Positions 13,659 to 27,299 of a DNA stretch of 64,000 nt are shown here, piece by piece. Source of the DNA: Lolium rigidum (taxonomy: Eukaryota > Streptophyta > Magnoliopsida > Poales > Poaceae). How positions within the stretch are numbered: position 1 is the first letter of the stretch; every line of letters begins with the position of its first letter. Both the position numbers and the translations under genes were made by a program. The DNA is taken from positions 352,761,696 through 352,825,695 of the forward strand of contig NC_061513.1 of the NCBI RefSeq assembly GCF_022539505.1. The letters are read 5' to 3'. Below the pieces are notes generated by a model. That model was not told the DNA's origin and made no database searches. It worked only from the letters and a program-made list of their open reading frames with translations.

Positions 13659-16600
13659 AGCATCCCAAGCTTAGTTACTGCTCGTCCCGAGCGAGGTAAA
13701 ACGATAACAAAGATAATTTACGAAGTGATATGCCATCATAACCTTGATCATACTATTTGTAAACATATGTAGTGGATGCAGCGATCAAAACAATGGTGAT
13801 GACATGAGTAAACAAGTGAATCATATAGCAAAGACTTTTCATGAATAGTACTTCAAGACAAGTATTAATAAGTCTTGCATAAGAGTTAACTCATAAAGCA
13901 ATAAATCAAAGTAAAGGTATTGAAGCAACACAAAGGAAGATTACGTTTCAGCGGTTGCTTTCAACTTGTAACATGTATATCTCATGGATAATAGTCAACA
14001 TAGAGTAATATAACAAGTACAATATGCAAGTATGTAGGAATCAATGCACAGTTCACACAAGTGTTTGCTTCTTGGGATGGAAAGAGATAGGTGAACTGAC
14101 TCAACATAAAAGTAAAGAGAATGGTCCTTCAAAGAGGAAAGCATCGATTGCTATATTTGTGCTAGAGCTTTTATTTTGAAAACATGAAACAATTTTGTCA
14201 ACGGTAGTAATAAAGCATATGAGTTATGAAAGTTATATCTTACAAGTTGCAAGTCTCATGCATAGTATACTAATAGTGCCCGCACCTTGTCCTAATTAAC
14301 TTGGACTACCGGATCTTTGCAATGCACATGTTTTGACCAAGTGTCACAATGGGGTACCTCCATGCCGCTTTGTACAATGGTCTAGGAGAAAGCTCGCATT
14401 TTGGATTTCTCGCTTTTGATTATTCTCAACTTAGACATCCATACCGGGACAACATGGACAACAGATAATGGACTCCTCTTTTATGCATAAGCATGTGGCA
14501 ACAATTTTTATTCTCATATGAGATTGAGGATATATGTCCAAGATCTGAAACTTCCACCATGAATCATGGCTTTAGTTAGCGGCCCAAAGTTCTTCTCTAA
14601 CAACATGCATGCTCCAACCATGAAGGTGGTAGATCTCTCTTGCTTCGAGACAAGACGGACATGCATAGCAACTCACATGATATCCAACAAGGAATAGTTG
14701 ATGGCGTCCCCGAAACATGGTTACCGCTCAACAAGCAACTTAATAAGAGATAAAGTGCATAAGTACATATTCAATACTACAATAGTTTTTATGCTATTTG
14801 TCCCATGAGCTATATATTGCAAAGGTGAATGATGGAATTTTAAAGGTAGCACTCAAGCAATTTACTTTGGAATGGCGGATAAATACCATGTAGTAGGTAG
14901 GTATGGTGGACACAAATGGCATAGTGGTTGGCTCAAGGATTTTGGATGCATGAGAAGTATTCCCTCTCGATACAAGGTTTAGGCTAGCAAGGTTATTTGA
15001 AACAAACACAAGGATGAACGGTACAGCAAAACTCACATAAAAGACATATGGTAAACATTATAAGACTCCATACCGTCTTCCTTGTTGTTCAAAACTCAAT
15101 ACTAGATGTTATCTAGACTCTAGAGAAACCAAATATGCAAACCAAATTAGCAAGCTCTAAGTATTTCTTCATTAATGGGTGCAAAGTATATGATGCAAGA
15201 GCTTAAACATGAGCACAACAATTGCCAAGTATCAAATTATCCAAGACATTATAGCAATTTACTACATGTAGCATTTTCCAATTCCAACCATATAACAATT
15301 TAACGAAGGAGAAACTTCGCCATAGAATACTATGAGTAGAACCTAAGGACATATTTGTCCATATGCAACAGCGGAGCGTGTCTCTCTCCCATAAAGTGAA
15401 TGCTAGGATCCATTTTATTCAAACAAAACAAAAAAACAAAAACAAACCGACGCTCCAAGCAAAGTACATAAGATGTGGCCGAATAAAAATATAGTTTCAG
15501 GGAGGAACCTGATAATGTTGTCGATGAAGAAGGGGATGCCTTGGGCATCCCCAAGCTTAGACAGCTTGAGTCTTCTTAATATATGCAGGGGTGAACCACA
15601 GGGCATCCCCAAGCTTAGAGCTTTCACTCTCCTTAATCATATTGCATCATACTCCTCTCTTGATCCTTGAAAACTTCCTCCACACCAAACTCGAAACAAC
15701 TCATTAGAGGGTTAGTGCATAATAAAAATTCACATGTTCAGAGGTGACACAATCATTCTTAACACTTCTGGACATTGCATAAAGCTACTGGACATTAATG
15801 GATCAAAGAAATTCATCCAACATAGCAAAAGAGGCAATGCGAAATAAAAGACAGAATCTGTCAAAACAGAACAGTCCGTAAAGATGGATTTTATTAGGCC
15901 ACCAGACTTGCTCAAACGAAAATGCTCAAATTGAATGAAAGTTGCGTACATATCTGAGGATCACTCACGTAAATTGGCATAATTTTCTGAGTTACCTACA
16001 GAGAATTAGACCCAGATTCGTGACAGCAAAGAAATCTGTTTCTGCGATAATCCAAATCTAGTACTTACTTTTCTATCAAAGACTTTACTTGGCACAACAA
16101 AACATAAAACTAAGATAAGGAGAGGTTGCTACAGTAGTAAACAACTTCCAAGACACAAATATAAAACAAAGTACTGTAGGTAAAAACATGGGTTGTCTCC
16201 CATAAGCGCTTTTCTTTAACGCCTTTCAGCTAGGCGCAGAAAGTGTAACTCAAGTATTATCGAAGGATGGTGCGTCAACCTTACCTTGGGCTTTACCCTT
16301 ACCTTTCTTATTGTTTTCCTTCCCTTTGGTTTAGGGAATATATGATTTCCCCATGACATAGAGGTGAATTTCGAGTGCCTTTTCCCACATCAATGGCTTG
16401 CTCCCAATAGTTTCAACGGGGATCTCCCAAGTATGATTTTTCTGTTTCAATAACAAGATAATCAATGGATATTGTTCTTCCAAGAATGGTTGTATGCACA
16501 CCTGCAGCTACTCCCTTAGGAATTATAATAGAGTTATCAATGAGAGTTATCTCTTCTCCTCCTTCATCGACTCCCCAAAGTTTCAAAGATTTATAAATGC

Positions 16601-17040
16601 TTTCGGGCATAAGGCAAAATTCATACATAATATCACGAGTAGGCATGAAGAGTTCGATCACCGATAACAATTTTAACAGACAGGATCCCATAATGAAAGT
16701 TCAGAGTTCACTAAAACTTGATCAAGACGGTTACGAATGTATCCATAATTTTCATTTAAGCGAGATGCACTTGTCTCAAGAGTATTTAATCTATTATGAA
16801 TGCTGATAAGGGCTGAATCAAAATTATTAGCTGAATCATGTGATGCAACCAACTTCTTTATGGCATTTCTATAGCGAACCACTAAAGTATCCAAAGCATA
16901 TCTATAGCGAACCATAAGACCAAAATAAAAATTACTAAGGAGCAAACTTAGAGTCATTTGAGGTTCAGTTTCACGATAAGAAGTAAAAATTCTAGACCAA
17001 GCATCCTTAAAACTCTCCTCATCCCCTTGCTTAAAAGTGA
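13659..17040 (-). mobile_element. Internal region of element A1 (3' noncoding region plus gag-pro remnant)
   Basis: Positions 13659-16249 hold a long noncoding 3' region, alignable by eye with 18234-20837 (A2), 54621-57237 (A3) and 42460-43569 (B). It includes a hairpin (15532-15552) and PPT-like repeats (15544-15560 and about 15601-15618). Positions 16250-17040 are coding. The element runs into the assembly gap; its 5' LTR and PBS are not in the window. Confidence 0.75.
16250..17040 (-). pseudogene. A1 gag-protease remnant
   Basis: Frames on the minus strand give a gag C-terminal block (QGDEESFKDAWSRIFTSY, MTLSLLLSNFYFGL) at 16900-17030. A coiled segment follows, then a protease-like region with MPESIYKSLKLWG and GRTISIDYLVIE. 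A lysine-rich tail ends in a shared SFDNT stop at 16250. Frames change several times. The gag is clearly different from that of A2, although LTR and 3' region are shared. No reverse transcriptase is present. The N-terminal part is lost in the gap. Confidence 0.6.
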
Positions 17041-17140
17041 NNNNNNNNNNNNNNNNNNNNNNNNNNNNNNNNNNNNNNNNNNNNNNNNNNNNNNNNNNNN
17101 NNNNNNNNNNNNNNNNNNNNNNNNNNNNNNNNNNNNNNNN
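17041..17140. other. Assembly gap (100 N)
   Basis: A run of exactly 100 N, the usual placeholder for a gap of unknown size. It hides the A1-A2 junction and the left end of the A2 3' LTR. Confidence 0.99.
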
Positions 17141-18233
17141 TTACGACAAGTACATAGACCGCTATCCGGCATGCATCTATGCCTAAAAAGTCCACCTTCG
17201 AGGTTATCATCCGAACCCCTTCCGGTATTAAGTTGCAAACAACGAGACAATTGCATTAAGTATGGTGCGTAATGTAATCAACACAAATATCCTTAGACAA
17301 AGCATTGATGTTTTATCCCTAGTGGAAACAGCACATCCACAACCTTAGAACTTTCTGTCAATGTCCCAGATTCAATGGAGGCATGAACCCACTATCGAGC
17401 ATAAATACTCCCTCTTGGAGTTACAAGTATCAACTTGGCCAGAGCCTCTACTAGCAACGGAGAGCATGCAAGAACATAAACAACATATATGATAGATTGA
17501 TAATCAACTTGACATAGTATTCAATATTCATCGGATCCCAACAAACACAACATGTAGCATTACAAATAGATGATCTTGATCATGATAGGCAGCTCACAAG
17601 ATCTAACATGATAGCACAATGAGGAGAAGACAACCATCTAGCTACTGCTATGGACCCATAGTCCAGGGGTGAACTACTCACACATCGATCCGGAGGCGAT
17701 CATGGTGATGAAGAGACCTCGGGAGATGATTCCCCTCTCCGGCGAGGGTGCCGGAGGCGATCTCCTGAATCCCCCGAGATGGGATTGGCGGCGGCGGCGT
17801 CTCTGGAAGGTTTTCCGTATCGTGGCTCTCGGTACTGGGGTATTCGCGACGAAGGCTTTAAGTAGGCGGAAGGGCAGAGTCGGGGGCGTCACGAGGGCCC
17901 CACACACCAGGGCCGCGCGGCCAGGGCCTGGGCCGCGCCGCCCTGTTGTGTCGGCGCCTCGTCGCCCCACTTCGTATCTCTCTCGGTCTTCTGGAAGCTT
18001 CTTAGAAAAATAAGACCCTGGGCGTTGATTTCGTCCAATTCCGAGAATATTTCCTTACTAGGATTTCTGAAACCAAAAACAGCAGAAAACGACAAGCGGC
18101 TCTTCGGAATCTCGTCAATAGGTTAGTGCCGGAAAATGCATAATAATGACATATAATGTGTATAAAACATGTGAGTATCATCATAGAAGTAGCATGGAAC
18201 ATAAGAAATTATAGATACGTTTGGGACGTATCA
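17141..18233 (-). repeat. 3' LTR of A2 (partial)
   Basis: Matches the A2 5' LTR closely. In element sense it starts TGATACGTCCCAAACG, preceded by the PPT-like AAGCTTGGGGATGCT. Its end is lost in the gap. Confidence 0.85.
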
Positions 18234-20837
18234 AGCATCCCCAAGCTTAGTTCCTACTCGCCCTCGAGTAGGTAAACGATAACAAAGATAATTTCTGAAG
18301 TGACATGCTATCATAATCGTGATCAATACTATTGTAAAGCATATGAGATGAATGCAGCGGTTCGAAGCAATGGTGAAGATAATGAGTAAATAACTGAATC
18401 ATATAGCAAAGACTTTTCATGAATAATACTTTCAAGACAAGCATCAATAAGACTTGCATAAGAGTTACTCATAAAGCAATAAATTCAAAGTAGAAAGCTT
18501 TGAAACAACACAAAGGAAGATATAAGTTTCAGCGGTTGCTTACAATTTCAACATGTATATCTCATGGATAATTGTCAACACAAAGTAATATAACAAGTGC
18601 AATAGGTAAACATGTAAGAATCAATGCACATAGTTGATACAAGTGTTTGCTTCTAGGATAGAAAGAATAGGTGAACTGACTCAATAATAAAGTAGAAGAT
18701 AGGCCCTTTGCAGAGGGAAGCATGGATTACTATATTTGTGCTAGAGCTTTTCATTTTGAAAACATAGAACAATTTTGTCAACTGTAGTAATAAATCATAT
18801 GTGTTATGTATAAGATATCCTATAAGTTTCAAGCCTCATGCATAGTATACCAATAGTGCTGGCACCTTGTCCTAATTAGCTTGGATTAACATGGATTATC
18901 ATTGCATAGCATATGTTTCAACCAAGTGTCACAAAGGGGTACCTCTATGCCGCCTGTACAAAGGTCTAAGGAGAAAGTTCGCATTGGATTTCTCGCTTTT
19001 GATTATTCTCAACTTAGACATCCATACCGGGACAACATAGACAACAGATAATGGACTCCTCTTTAATGCATAAGCATTCAACAACAGCTAAAATTATCAT
19101 AAGAGATTGAGGATTAATTGTCCAAACTGAAACTTCCACCATGGATCATGGTTTTAGTTAGCGGCCCAATGTTTTTCTCTAACAATATGCATACTCAAAC
19201 CATTTGATCATGAAAATCGCCCTTACTTCAGACAAGACGAACATGCATAGCAACTCACATGATATTCAACAAAGGTGTAATAGTTGATGGCGTCCCCAGA
19301 AACATGGTTACCGCTCAACAAGCAACTTATTAAGAAATAAGACACATAAGTACATATTCTTCACCACAATAGTTTTAAGGCTATTTTTCCCATTAGCTAT
19401 ATATTGCAAAGACAAAGAATAGAATTTTTAAAGGTAGCACTCAAGTAATGTACTTTGGAATTGCAGAGAAATACCATGTAGTAGGTAGGTATGGTGGACA
19501 CAAATGGCATAGTTTTTGGCTCAAGGATTTGGATGCACGAGAATAATTCCTCTCAATACAAGGCTAGGCTAGCAAGGTTGTTTGAAGCAAACTCAAGTAT
19601 AAAACGGTGCAGCAAAACTCACATATGAACATATTGTAAGCATTATAAGACTTTACATCGTCTCCTTGTTGTTCAAACACCTTAACCAGAAAATATCTAG
19701 ACTCTAGAGATCAATCATGCAAACCAAATTTTAACAAGCTCTATGTAGTTTTTCATTAATGGGTGCAAAGTACATGATGCAAGAGCTTAAACATGATCTA
19801 TATGAGCACAACAATTGCCAAGTATCCAATTATTCAAGACATTATACCAATTACCACATGCGGCATTTTCCGTTTCCAACCATATAACAATGAACGAAGT
19901 AGTTCAACATTCGCCATGAACATTAAGAGTAAAGCTAAGAACATATGTGTTCATACGAAACAACGGAGCGTGTCTCTCTCCCAAACAAGGAATACTAGGA
20001 TCCAATTTTATTCAAACAAAAACAAAAACAAAAACAAACAGACGCTCCAAGTAAAGCACATAAGATGTGACAGAATAAAAATATAGTTTCACTAGAGGTG
20101 ACCTGATAAGTTGTCGATGAAAAAGGGATGCCTTGGGCATCCCCAAGCTTAGATGCTCTAGTCTTCTTAAAATATGCAGGGATGAACCACGGGGAAATCC
20201 CCAAGCTTAGACTTTTCACTCTTCTTGATCATATTGTATCATCCTCCTCTCTTGACCCTTGAAAACTTCCTCCACACCAAACTCGAAACAATCTCATTAG
20301 AGGGTTAGTGCATAATTCATATATTCAGAGGTGACATAATCATTCTTAACACTTCTGGACATTGCACAAAGCTACTGAAAGTTAATGGAACAAAGAAATC
20401 CATCAAACATAGCAAAACAGGCAATGCGAAATAAAAGGCAGAATCTGTCAAAACAGAACAGTCCGTAAAGACGAATTTTTTAGAGGAACTGGACTTGCTC
20501 AGATGAAAATGCCCAAATGGAATGAAAGTTGCGTACATATCTGAGGATCACGCACCTAAATTGGCAGATTTTTCTAAATTTTCTACAGCAGGGGCGGCTC
20601 AATTTCGTGACAGCAAGAAATCTGTTCCTGCGCAGTAATCCAAATCTAGTATTGATTTTACTATCAAAGACTTTACTTGGCACAACAATGCAATAAAATA
20701 AAGATAAGGAGAGGTTGTTACAGAAGTAACAACTTCCAAGACTCAAATATAAAACAAAAGTACAGAAGTAAAATAATGGGTTGTCTCCCATAAGCGCTTT
20801 TCTTTAACGCCTTTCAGCTAGGCGCAGAAAGTGTGAA
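18234..20837 (-). other. Noncoding 3' region of A2
   Basis: No coding frame. Homologous to the A1, A3 and B internal regions. It includes a GGGATGCC-TTG-GGCATCCC hairpin at 20125-20143 and repeated PPT-like words at about 20138-20155 and 20198-20212. Confidence 0.7.
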
Positions 20838-22914
20838 TCAAGTATTATCAAGAGATGAAGCATCAACATCATAATTTGTTCTAATAATAGAATCATAAGG
20901 TAAATTCATTCTCTTTCTAGGGAAGTGTTCCATACCTTTCTTAAGAGGAAATTGATACTTAATATTACCTTCCTTCATATCAATGGTAGCACCAACAGTT
21001 CGAAGAAAAGGTCTTCCCAATATAATGGGACAAGATGCATTGCATTCAATATCCAAGACAACAAAATCAACGGGTACAAGGTTATTGTTAACCATAATAT
21101 GAACATTATCAATTCTCCCCAAAGGTTTCTTTATAGCATTATCAGCAAGATTAACATCCAAATACCAATTTTTCAATGGTGGCAAGTCAAGCATATTATA
21201 GATTTTCTTAGGCATAACAGAAATACTTGCACCAAGATCACATAAAGCATTACAATCAAAATCATTGACCCTCATCTTAATGATGGGCTCCCAACCATCT
21301 TCTAACTTCCTAGGAATAGAAGATTCAAGTTTTAGTTTCTCCTCTCTAGCTTTTATGAGAGCATTTGTAATATGTTTTGCAAATGCCAAATTTATAGCAC
21401 TAGCATTGGGACTTTTAGCAAGTTTTTGTAAGAACTTTATAACTTCAGAGATGTGACAATCATCAAAATCTAAAACATTATGATCTACAGCAATGGGATC
21501 ACAAACAGTTTCAGCAGTTTTAGCAGTTTTAGGCAATTTTGCACGCTTTGCACTAGGAGTAGAAACATTGCCAACACCAATTATTTTACCATTGATAGTA
21601 AGGGGTGTAGCAACATGTGAAGCATTAGCATTACTAGTGGTGGTAATAGTCCAAACTTTAGCTACATTATTCTCTTTAGCAAGTTTTTCATTTTCTTCTC
21701 TTTCCCACCTAGCATGCAATTCAGCCATCAATCTAATATTCTCATTAATTCGAACTTGGATGGCATTTGCAGTAGTAACAATTTTATTATCATTATCCTT
21801 ATTAGGCATAACTTTCAATTTTAAAAGATCAACATCAGAGGCAAGTCTATCAACCTTAGAAGCAAGAATATCAATTTTATCAAGCTTTTCCTCAACAGAT
21901 TTATTAAAAGCGAGTTTGTGTACTAATAAATTCTTTAAGCATGGCTTCAAGACCAGGGGGTACACTCCTATTATTGTTGTAAGAATTCCCATAAGAATTA
22001 CCATAACCATTACCATTAGCAGAAGGATATGGCCTATAGTTGTTACCAGAATTATTCCTATAAGCATTGTTGTTGAAATTATTACTTTTAATAAAATTCA
22101 CATCAACATGTTCTTCTTGGGCAACCAATGAAGCTAAAGGAACATTATTAGGATCAACATTAGATCTACCATTCACAAGCATAGACATAATAGCATCAAT
22201 CTTATCACTCAAGGAGGAGGTTTCTTCAACAGAATTTACCTTCTTACCTTGCAGAGCTCTTTCCGTGTGCCATTCAGAGTAATTTATCATCATATCATCA
22301 AGAAGCTTTGTTGCCGCCCCCAAAGTGATGGACATAAAGGTACCTCCAGTAGCTGAATCCAATAGGTTCCGCGAAGAAAAATTCAATCCTGCATAAAAGG
22401 TTTGGATGATCATCCAAGTAGTTAGTCCATGGGTAGGGCAATTCTTCACCAAAGATTTCATTCTCTCCCATGCTTGAGCAACATGTTCATTATCTAATTG
22501 CTTAAAATTCATTATGCTACTTCTCAAAGATATAATTTTAGCGGGAGGATAATATCTACCAATAAAAGCATCCTTACATTTAGTCCATGAATCAACACTA
22601 TTTCTAGGCAGAGATAGCAACAATTCTTTAGCTCTTCCTCTTAAGGAGAAAGGAAACAATTTTAATTTTATAATATCACCATCTACATCCTTATACTTTT
22701 GCATTTCACAAAGTTCAACAAAATTATTAAGATGGGCAGCAGCATCATCAGAACTAACACCAGAAAATTGCTCTCTCATAACAAGATTTAGTAAAGCAGG
22801 TTTAATTTCAAAGAATTCTGCTGTAGTTGCAGGTGGAGCAATAGGTGTGCATATTAAATAATTATTATTTGTGCTAGTGAAGTCACACAACTTAGTATTC
22901 TCAACAGTACCCAT
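20838..22914 (-). pseudogene. A2 gag-protease polyprotein (one apparent frameshift)
   Basis: The ATG at 22912-22914 starts a 336-aa Athila-type gag. It has a retrotransposon_gag core (LKLFPFSLRGRAKELLLSL; WTKCKDAFIGRYYPP) followed by an asparagine/glycine-rich linker. A one-base shift at 21910-21914 moves reading to a second frame ending at 20838. That frame has a coiled coil, a lysine-rich linker and an aspartic protease with DLGASISVMPK as active-site motif and IILGRPFL further on. The frame ends in SSLDNT. RT and integrase are absent, so it would need enzymes in trans. The shift falls at a CAG read as CGAG, a pattern seen repeatedly in this window, so it may be a sequencing artefact and the frame may be open. 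Confidence 0.8.
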
Positions 22915-23142
22915 TTTAGCAGTAGTAAATAAAGCAAACTAAATAAAGTAAATGCAAGTAACTAATTTTTTTGTGTTTTTTAATATGGAGAACAAGACAG
23001 TAAATAAAGTAAAACTAGCAACAATTTTTTTTGTGTTTTTGATATAAGAGCAAACAAAGCAGTAAATAAAATAAAGTAAAGCAAGACAAAAACAAAGTAA
23101 AGAGATTGGATGTGGGAGACTCCCCTTGCAGCGTGTCTTGAT

Positions 23143-23161
23143 CTCCCCGGCAACGGCGCCA
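23143..23161 (-). promoter_or_regulatory. Primer-binding site of A2
   Basis: In element sense TGGCGCCGTTGCCGGGGA follows the 5' LTR by about 13 bases. This is the well-known PBS word of Athila-type elements. Confidence 0.8.
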
Positions 23162-23174
23162 GAAAAATCCTTGC

Positions 23175-24308
23175 TGTTGGCGTGGTAGTGGTTAACACAC
23201 GTCCGTTGGGAACATTGCGACAAAGTACATAGACCGCTATCCAGCATGCATCTATGCCTAAAAAGTCCACCTTCAGGTTATCATCCGAACCCCTTCCAGT
23301 ATTAAGTTGCAAACAACAGACAATTGCATTAAGTATGGTGCATAATGTAATCAACACAAATATCCTTAGACAAAGCATTGATGTTTTATCCCTAGTGGCA
23401 ACAGCACATCCACAACCTTAGAACTTTCTCGTCACTGTCCCGGATTCAATGGAGGCATGAACCCACTATCGAGCATAAATACTCCCTCTTGGAGTTACAA
23501 GTATCAACTTGGCCGGAGCCTCTACTAGCAACGGAGAGCATGCAAGAACATAAACAACATATATGATAGATTGATAATCAACTTGACATAGTATTCAATA
23601 TTCATCGGATCCCAACAAACACAACATGTAGCATTACAAATAGATGATCTTGATCATGATAGGCAGCTCACAAGATCTAACATGATAGCACAATGAGGAG
23701 AAGACAACCATCTAGCTACCGCTATGGACCCATAGTCCAGGGGTGAACTACTCACACATCGATCTGGAGGCGATCATGGTGATGAAGAGACCTCCGGGAG
23801 ATGATTCCCCTCTCCGGCAGGGTGCCGGAGGCGATCTCTTGAATTCCCCGAGATGGGATTGGCGGCGGCGGCGTCTCTGGAAGGTTTTTCGTATCGTGGC
23901 TCTCGGTTCTGGGGTATTCGCGACGAAGGCTTTAAGTAGGCGGAAGGGCAGAGTCGGGGGCATCACGAGGGCCCCACACACCAGGGCCGCGTGGCCAGGG
24001 CCTGGGCCGCGCCGCCCTATTGTGTCGGCGCCTCGTCGCCCCACTTCGTATCTCCCTCGGTCTTCTGGAAGCTTCGTGGAAAAATAAGACCCCGGGCGTT
24101 GATTTCGTCCAATTCCGATAATATTTCCTTACTAGGATTTCTGAAACCAAAAACAGCAGAAAACAACAACTGGCTCTTCGGCATCTCGTCAATAGGTTAT
24201 TGCCGGAAAATGCATAATAATGACATATAATGTGTATAAAACATGTGAGTATCATCATAAAAGTTAGCATGGAACATAAGAAATTATAGATACGTTTGGG
24301 ACGTATCA
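23175..24308 (-). repeat. 5' LTR of A2
   Basis: Bounded by TG at the plus-left end and by TGATACGTCCCAAACG in element sense at the right. Near-identical to 17141-18233. A TACTTAAAG TATA-like box precedes the GC-rich part in element sense. Confidence 0.85.
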
Positions 24309-24309
24309 G

Positions 24310-27299
24310 ATGTCCAAACATCATGGACTGATTGATTGTGCCAAGAAGGCCATCACCATGACTAGTAGAACCGGAGTGTTAGTCGAGCACATATCGGAAA
24401 GATTGCCCAGAAAGTTTACCTGCAACCAGAGTCTAGTCAAACCCACCTTGGATCAGATCAGGGTCGTCTGTCGATACCCCGATGTGTTTCCTGATGATCT
24501 ACCCGGTATGCCCCCAGATCGGGATATCGAGTTTATCATTGAGTTAATCCCCGGAACCGGACCTATTACCCAGAGAGCCTATAGTATGAACCCGACAGAG
24601 TTAGTGGAACTGAAGAAGCAACTGGATGATATGTTGTTCAAAGGTCTGATTCGACCAAGTGCGTCGCCTTGGAGATCCCCAGTTTTGTTTGTGGACAAGA
24701 AGGATGGTGCCACTCGTTTATGTACGGATTACCGTAAGCTTAACGATGTCACCATAAAGAACAAGTATCCTTTGCCAAAGATAGAGGATCTGTTTGACCA
24801 GCTGACCGGTGCCAAAGTGTTCTCTAAGATTGATCTTAGGACTGGTTACCACCAACTAAAGATTCGTGCCACCGATATCCCCAAAACTGCCTTCACCACC
24901 AGATATGGATTGTATGAGTACAATGTCATGTCATTTGGATTGACCAATGCCCCCGCTTACTTCATGAACCTCATGAATCTGATCTTTATGAACTTCCTAG
25001 ATAAGTTTGTCGTTGTCTTCATCGACGACATCCTTATTTACTCCAAATCCGAAGAAGAACATGAGCATCATTTGGAAGTGGTCCTAGATACCCTTCGGGA
25101 GCATCAGTTGTACGCCAAGTTCAGCAAGTGTGAGTTTTGGTTGAAGGAAGTAGGATTCCTGGGACATATCTTGTCTGCAGGAGGAATTGCCGTTGACCCC
25201 TCAAAGATCAAGACCGTTGAAGAATGGAAAGCCCCAACCACTCAGACTGAAGTCCGTGCATTTCTCGGATTGGCGGGATATTACCGCCGGTTTGACGAAG
25301 GATTCTCGAGCATAGCAAGACCAATGACTCAATTGCTGAAGAAGGACAAGAAGATCGAATGGACTGACAAATGTGAAGAGAGTTTCCAACAGCTCAAGAG
25401 CAGATTGACCTCAACCCCAATATTGATCATGCCGGACATCACCAAGCCATTTGACGTATACTGTGACGCCTCCAAGATTGGTCTTGGGTGTGTGTTGATG
25501 CAAGAAGGCAAAGTGATCTCATACCTATCAAGGCAACTGAAGCAACATGAGCAGAACTATCCAACCCATGACTTAGAGCTAGCAGCCATGGTTTTAGCCC
25601 TGAAAGTGTGGCGTCATTACCTCATGGCTAATCAATGCGAGATCTATTCGGATCACAAGAGCTTGAAGTATATCTTCACCCAGAAGGAGCTGAATATGAG
25701 GCAGCGCAGATGGATAGAGTTAATCAAGGATTATGATATGGAAATTCACTACCACCCCGGCAAGGCCAATGTTGTAGCAGATGCCCTGAGTAGATTGTCG
25801 TGTCAATTGAACTCCATGATCGCAATCGAGCAACCCAGCCTGTTTCAAGAGTTTGAACAGTTTAGACTGGAGTTAGTTAGTGAAGGATTTCTAGCCAGCA
25901 TTGAACTCCAACCTACACTGATTAGTCAGATCAAGGAAGCCCAGAAGGGAAATGCTAGCATTGACGGGACTGCAGGAAAGGCACCGGGATTCACCGAAGA
26001 TTCAGAGTTGAAGCAAGTTATTCTGAAGGAAGCCCATGACACCCTTTACTCCATTCATCCCGGAGGAACCAAGATGTACCAAGACTTGAAAGAACAATTT
26101 TGGTGGCATGGAATGAAGACAGAAATCGGAAGCTACATCGCCAAGTGTGATATCTGTCAACGAGTCAAAGCAGAACATCAACGACCCGCAGGATTGCTGC
26201 AACCCCTGCAGATTTCCGAATGGAAGTGGGATTCCGTCGGGATGGACTTCATCACCGGACTGCCCAAATCTAGTAAAAGGAATGATTCTATTTGGGTAGT
26301 GGTCGACAGATTGACCAAGGTAGCCCACTTCATCCCCGTCAAGACCACCTACCAAGGCCCAAGACTCGCAGAGTTGTATATCTCAAGGATAGTCAGCTTG
26401 CACGGAACCCCGAAGTCGATAGTGTCAGATAGAGGATCTCAATTCACCTCCAGATTCTGGCAGAAAGTACATGAAGGACTCGGAACCCGACTGAATTTCA
26501 GCACAGCCTATCACCCGCAGACGGATGGACAGACTGAACGCGTCAATCAGATACTGGAAGATATGTTGAGAGCATGTGTGCCTGAGTATGGATCCAAGTG
26601 GGAAGACTTCTTACCTTACGCAGAATTCTCGTAAAACAACAGCTATCAAGCCAGTTTGCAAATGGCCCCCTTTGAAGCATTGTACGGAAGGAAGTGCCGT
26701 ACCCCTCTGAATTGGTCAGAAGTCGGAGAGAGCCAAGTGTTTGGACCAGATATCTTCGAGAAGATGAAGAGAAGGTTCACAAGATCCGCGAATACCTCAA
26801 GACCGCCCAGTCAAGACAGAAGAGCTACGCCGACAAGAGACGCCGAGAGATGACCTTCGAGATCGGAGATTTCGTGTATCTCAAAGTGTCCCCTCTTAAA
26901 GGAATGCAGAGATTCCAGCTTAGAGGAAAGCTTGCACCCCGATATGTCGGACCATTCAAAGTCCTGAGTCGCCGAGGAGAAGTGTCTTATCAACTGGAGT
27001 TACCGGAAGAAATGTCAGCAGTACACAATGTGTTTCACATCTCGTTACTCCGGAAATGTTTGGAAGTGCCTGAGAAGACCGAGGTTTTCAAGAACATCGA
27101 TCACCGAGCTGTGGATATCAACTCAGACTTGACCTACCGCGAAGTGCCTATTCGCATCTTAGAAGAAGCTTTCAGAACCACCCGCACTAGGAGTATCAAG
27201 TTTCTGAAGATCCAATGGAGTAACCATACCGAAGAAGAAGCCACATGGGAGCGAGAAGATTTCATGAAGACTGAATACCCAGATCTCTTTAGTACCTAA
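24310..27299 (+). pseudogene. Chromovirus pol: RT-RNase H-integrase-chromodomain (interrupted)
   Basis: A 774-codon open stretch starts inside pol. RT carries the FIDD motif (residues 237-240). RNase H begins with CDAS near residue 386. The integrase has an H-H-C-C zinc region (about 575-617) and the catalytic triad D646, D707 and E743, with the expected D-35-E spacing. A TAA at 26632-26634 interrupts integrase, a one-base shift follows near 26765, and the last frame (to 27299) holds the GPY/F-like region and a chromodomain ending DLFST. A chromodomain after integrase marks the chromovirus clade, thought to guide insertion to heterochromatin; overall similarity suggests Tekay/Del. gag and protease are missing. 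The real N-terminus is beyond the A2 insertion point. Confidence 0.9.

Larger units (their letters stand above)
17141..24308 (-). mobile_element. Athila-like non-autonomous LTR retrotransposon A2
   Basis: Minus-strand order: 5' LTR 23175-24308, PBS 23143-23161, gag-pro 20838-22914, noncoding 3' region 18234-20837, 3' LTR 17141-18233 (left edge in gap). There is no RT, RNase H or integrase; after protease the frame stops and the noncoding region begins. The element is inserted into the chromovirus pol sequence at 24309 (right flank GATGT); the left duplicate is not visible because of the gap. The LTRs lack about 400 bp found in the A1 and A3 LTRs. Confidence 0.85.

Noticed and set aside
16954..17272. 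Frames crossing the N run at 17041-17140 (and likewise 48020-48345)
   Set aside because: They contain undetermined bases and have no meaning.
21493..22131. 212-codon plus-strand frame
   Set aside because: Antisense shadow of the A2 gag-protease sequence.
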